Below, piece after piece: positions 63,430-64,000 of a stretch of 64,000 nucleotides of DNA. A program made the position numbers and the translations under genes. The DNA comes from Rhizobiales bacterium 2SD. GTDB lineage: Bacteria > Pseudomonadota > Alphaproteobacteria > Rhizobiales > Beijerinckiaceae. The stretch is from NCBI GenBank assembly GCA_005502805.1, contig SCMY01000001.1:186001-250000 (forward strand), written 5' to 3'. Numbering within the stretch: the stretch's first letter is position 1; each line of letters opens with the position of its first letter. Below the pieces are notes generated by a model that saw nothing but the letters and a program-made list of their open reading frames with translations, ran no database searches and was not told where the DNA came from.

Positions 63430-64000
63430 GGCGGCGCCGTCCCGCCATGCCCTGATCACCGGCAGCTCGTCCGGAATCGGCCTCGCGCTGGCGCAGCGCC
63501 TGCTCGCGGCGGGCTGGCGCGTGACCGGGCTCGATCGCCAGCCGGGGCCACTCGAGGCGGAGGCTACCGGCCTGCGCACGGTCCCGCTCGACCTGCTCGA
63601 TGCCGCGGCGCTGGCGAGCGCCTTGCCGGACATCCTGGCGGAGCGGCCGGACGTCTTCGTGCATTGCGCCGGGCTGATGCGGACCGGGCGGATCGCCGAG
63701 ATCCGCGACGAGGATATGGGCACGCTCTGGCGACTGCATGTCGGCGCCGCCATCGCCATCCTGCGCGATCTCGCGCCGGTCTTGCCTGAGGGGCGCGGGC
63801 GCATCGTGCTGCTGTCGAGCCGCGGTGCGCTCGGCCGGCCCGGGCGAGGCGCCTATGCCGCGAGCAAGGCTGCCCTGCATGGTCTTGCCCGGAGTCTCGC
63901 GCTCGAACTTGCGCCGCGCGGAATCACCGTCAATGTCGTGGCGCCGGCTGCGACCGACACGCCGATGCTGCGCGATCCCGGCCGCGGCGAGGCGCCTTCC
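63422..64000 (+). CDS. SDR-family oxidoreductase (3' end outside the window)
   Basis: The frame is open from ATG 63422 to the window edge (193 codons, no stop). It shows ALITGSSSGIGLALAQRLLA for NAD(P) binding, the strand FVHCAGLMRTG, catalytic Ser in VLLSSRGALG and YAASKAALHGLA with Tyr/Lys, so it is a classical short-chain dehydrogenase. It overlaps the monooxygenase stop by eight bases and belongs to the same operon. It may process the aldehyde or alcohol made by the monooxygenase. Confidence 0.85.
   Translation, partial: MAEAAPSRHALITGSSSGIGLALAQRLLAAGWRVTGLDRQPGPLEAEATGLRTVPLDLLDAAALASALPDILAERPDVFVHCAGLMRTGRIAEIRDEDMGTLWRLHVGAAIAILRDLAPVLPEGRGRIVLLSSRGALGRPGRGAYAASKAALHGLARSLALELAPRGITVNVVAPAATDTPMLRDPGRGEAPS

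Overview
The window reads as a high-GC chromosomal segment of an alphaproteobacterium of the order Hyphomicrobiales. The evidence is strong codon bias toward G/C in third positions, an Omp25/31-type outer-membrane barrel, many Opp/Dpp-type ABC systems, Tat-exported enzymes and a full Sox thiosulfate-oxidation cluster. A Bosea-like organism is my best guess, made from gene content only. I saw no tRNA, rRNA, CRISPR array, insertion sequence or phage gene.

Layout. 1-11.6 kb: the end of a TetR regulator with two small DUF proteins; an alpha-oxoamine synthase/M20 amidohydrolase operon divergent from an AraC regulator and an EamA exporter; a flavin reductase, an Omp, a YihY membrane protein, DUF423, argB, a pyrimidine 5'-nucleotidase and an 8-oxoguanine deaminase. 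11.7-20.8 kb: an orphan fused double ABC ATPase, then a LysR gene divergent from a complete peptide-type ABC operon (binding protein, ATPase, two permeases, ATPase). The operon ends in a gamma-glutamylcyclotransferase homologue. Its binding protein appears to be naturally circularly permuted, and the cyclotransferase homologue lacks the usual catalytic glutamate; this is the most unusual locus here. 20.9-27.1 kb: a LacI-led operon with two tandem nucleoside hydrolases and a CUT1-type transporter without an ATPase, preceded by a perfect 34-bp palindrome.

27.2-36.3 kb: a GntR/FadR-controlled divergent locus for a probable sugar acid. It has a binding protein, two permeases, an SDR, a glucarate-dehydratase-like enolase-superfamily enzyme, two RraA-type aldolases and a 2-hydroxyacid dehydrogenase. 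36.3-42.6 kb: a third peptide-type transporter without ATPases, a metallophosphoesterase, and a divergent HAD phosphatase/RpiR pair.

42.7-57.9 kb: sulfur oxidation. soxYZBCD, a small cytochrome c, a DsrE-like protein, a flavocytochrome c flavoprotein and another cytochrome c run leftward; soxAX and a SoxH-like hydrolase run rightward. Next come a rhodanese, a persulfide dioxygenase, a split YeeE/YedE importer, a full-length TsuA-like importer, two ArsR-family regulators that both keep the 66-residue-spaced cysteine pair of SqrR/BigR persulfide sensors, and SoxS- and SoxW-like thioredoxins. The layout suggests uptake of thiosulfate, periplasmic oxidation by Sox, sulfide oxidation by flavocytochrome c, cytoplasmic persulfide removal, and control by persulfide-sensing repressors.

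57.9-64 kb: an NTF2-like protein and a TctABC carboxylate transporter, divergent from an FMN reductase, a luciferase-like monooxygenase and an SDR cut by the window end.
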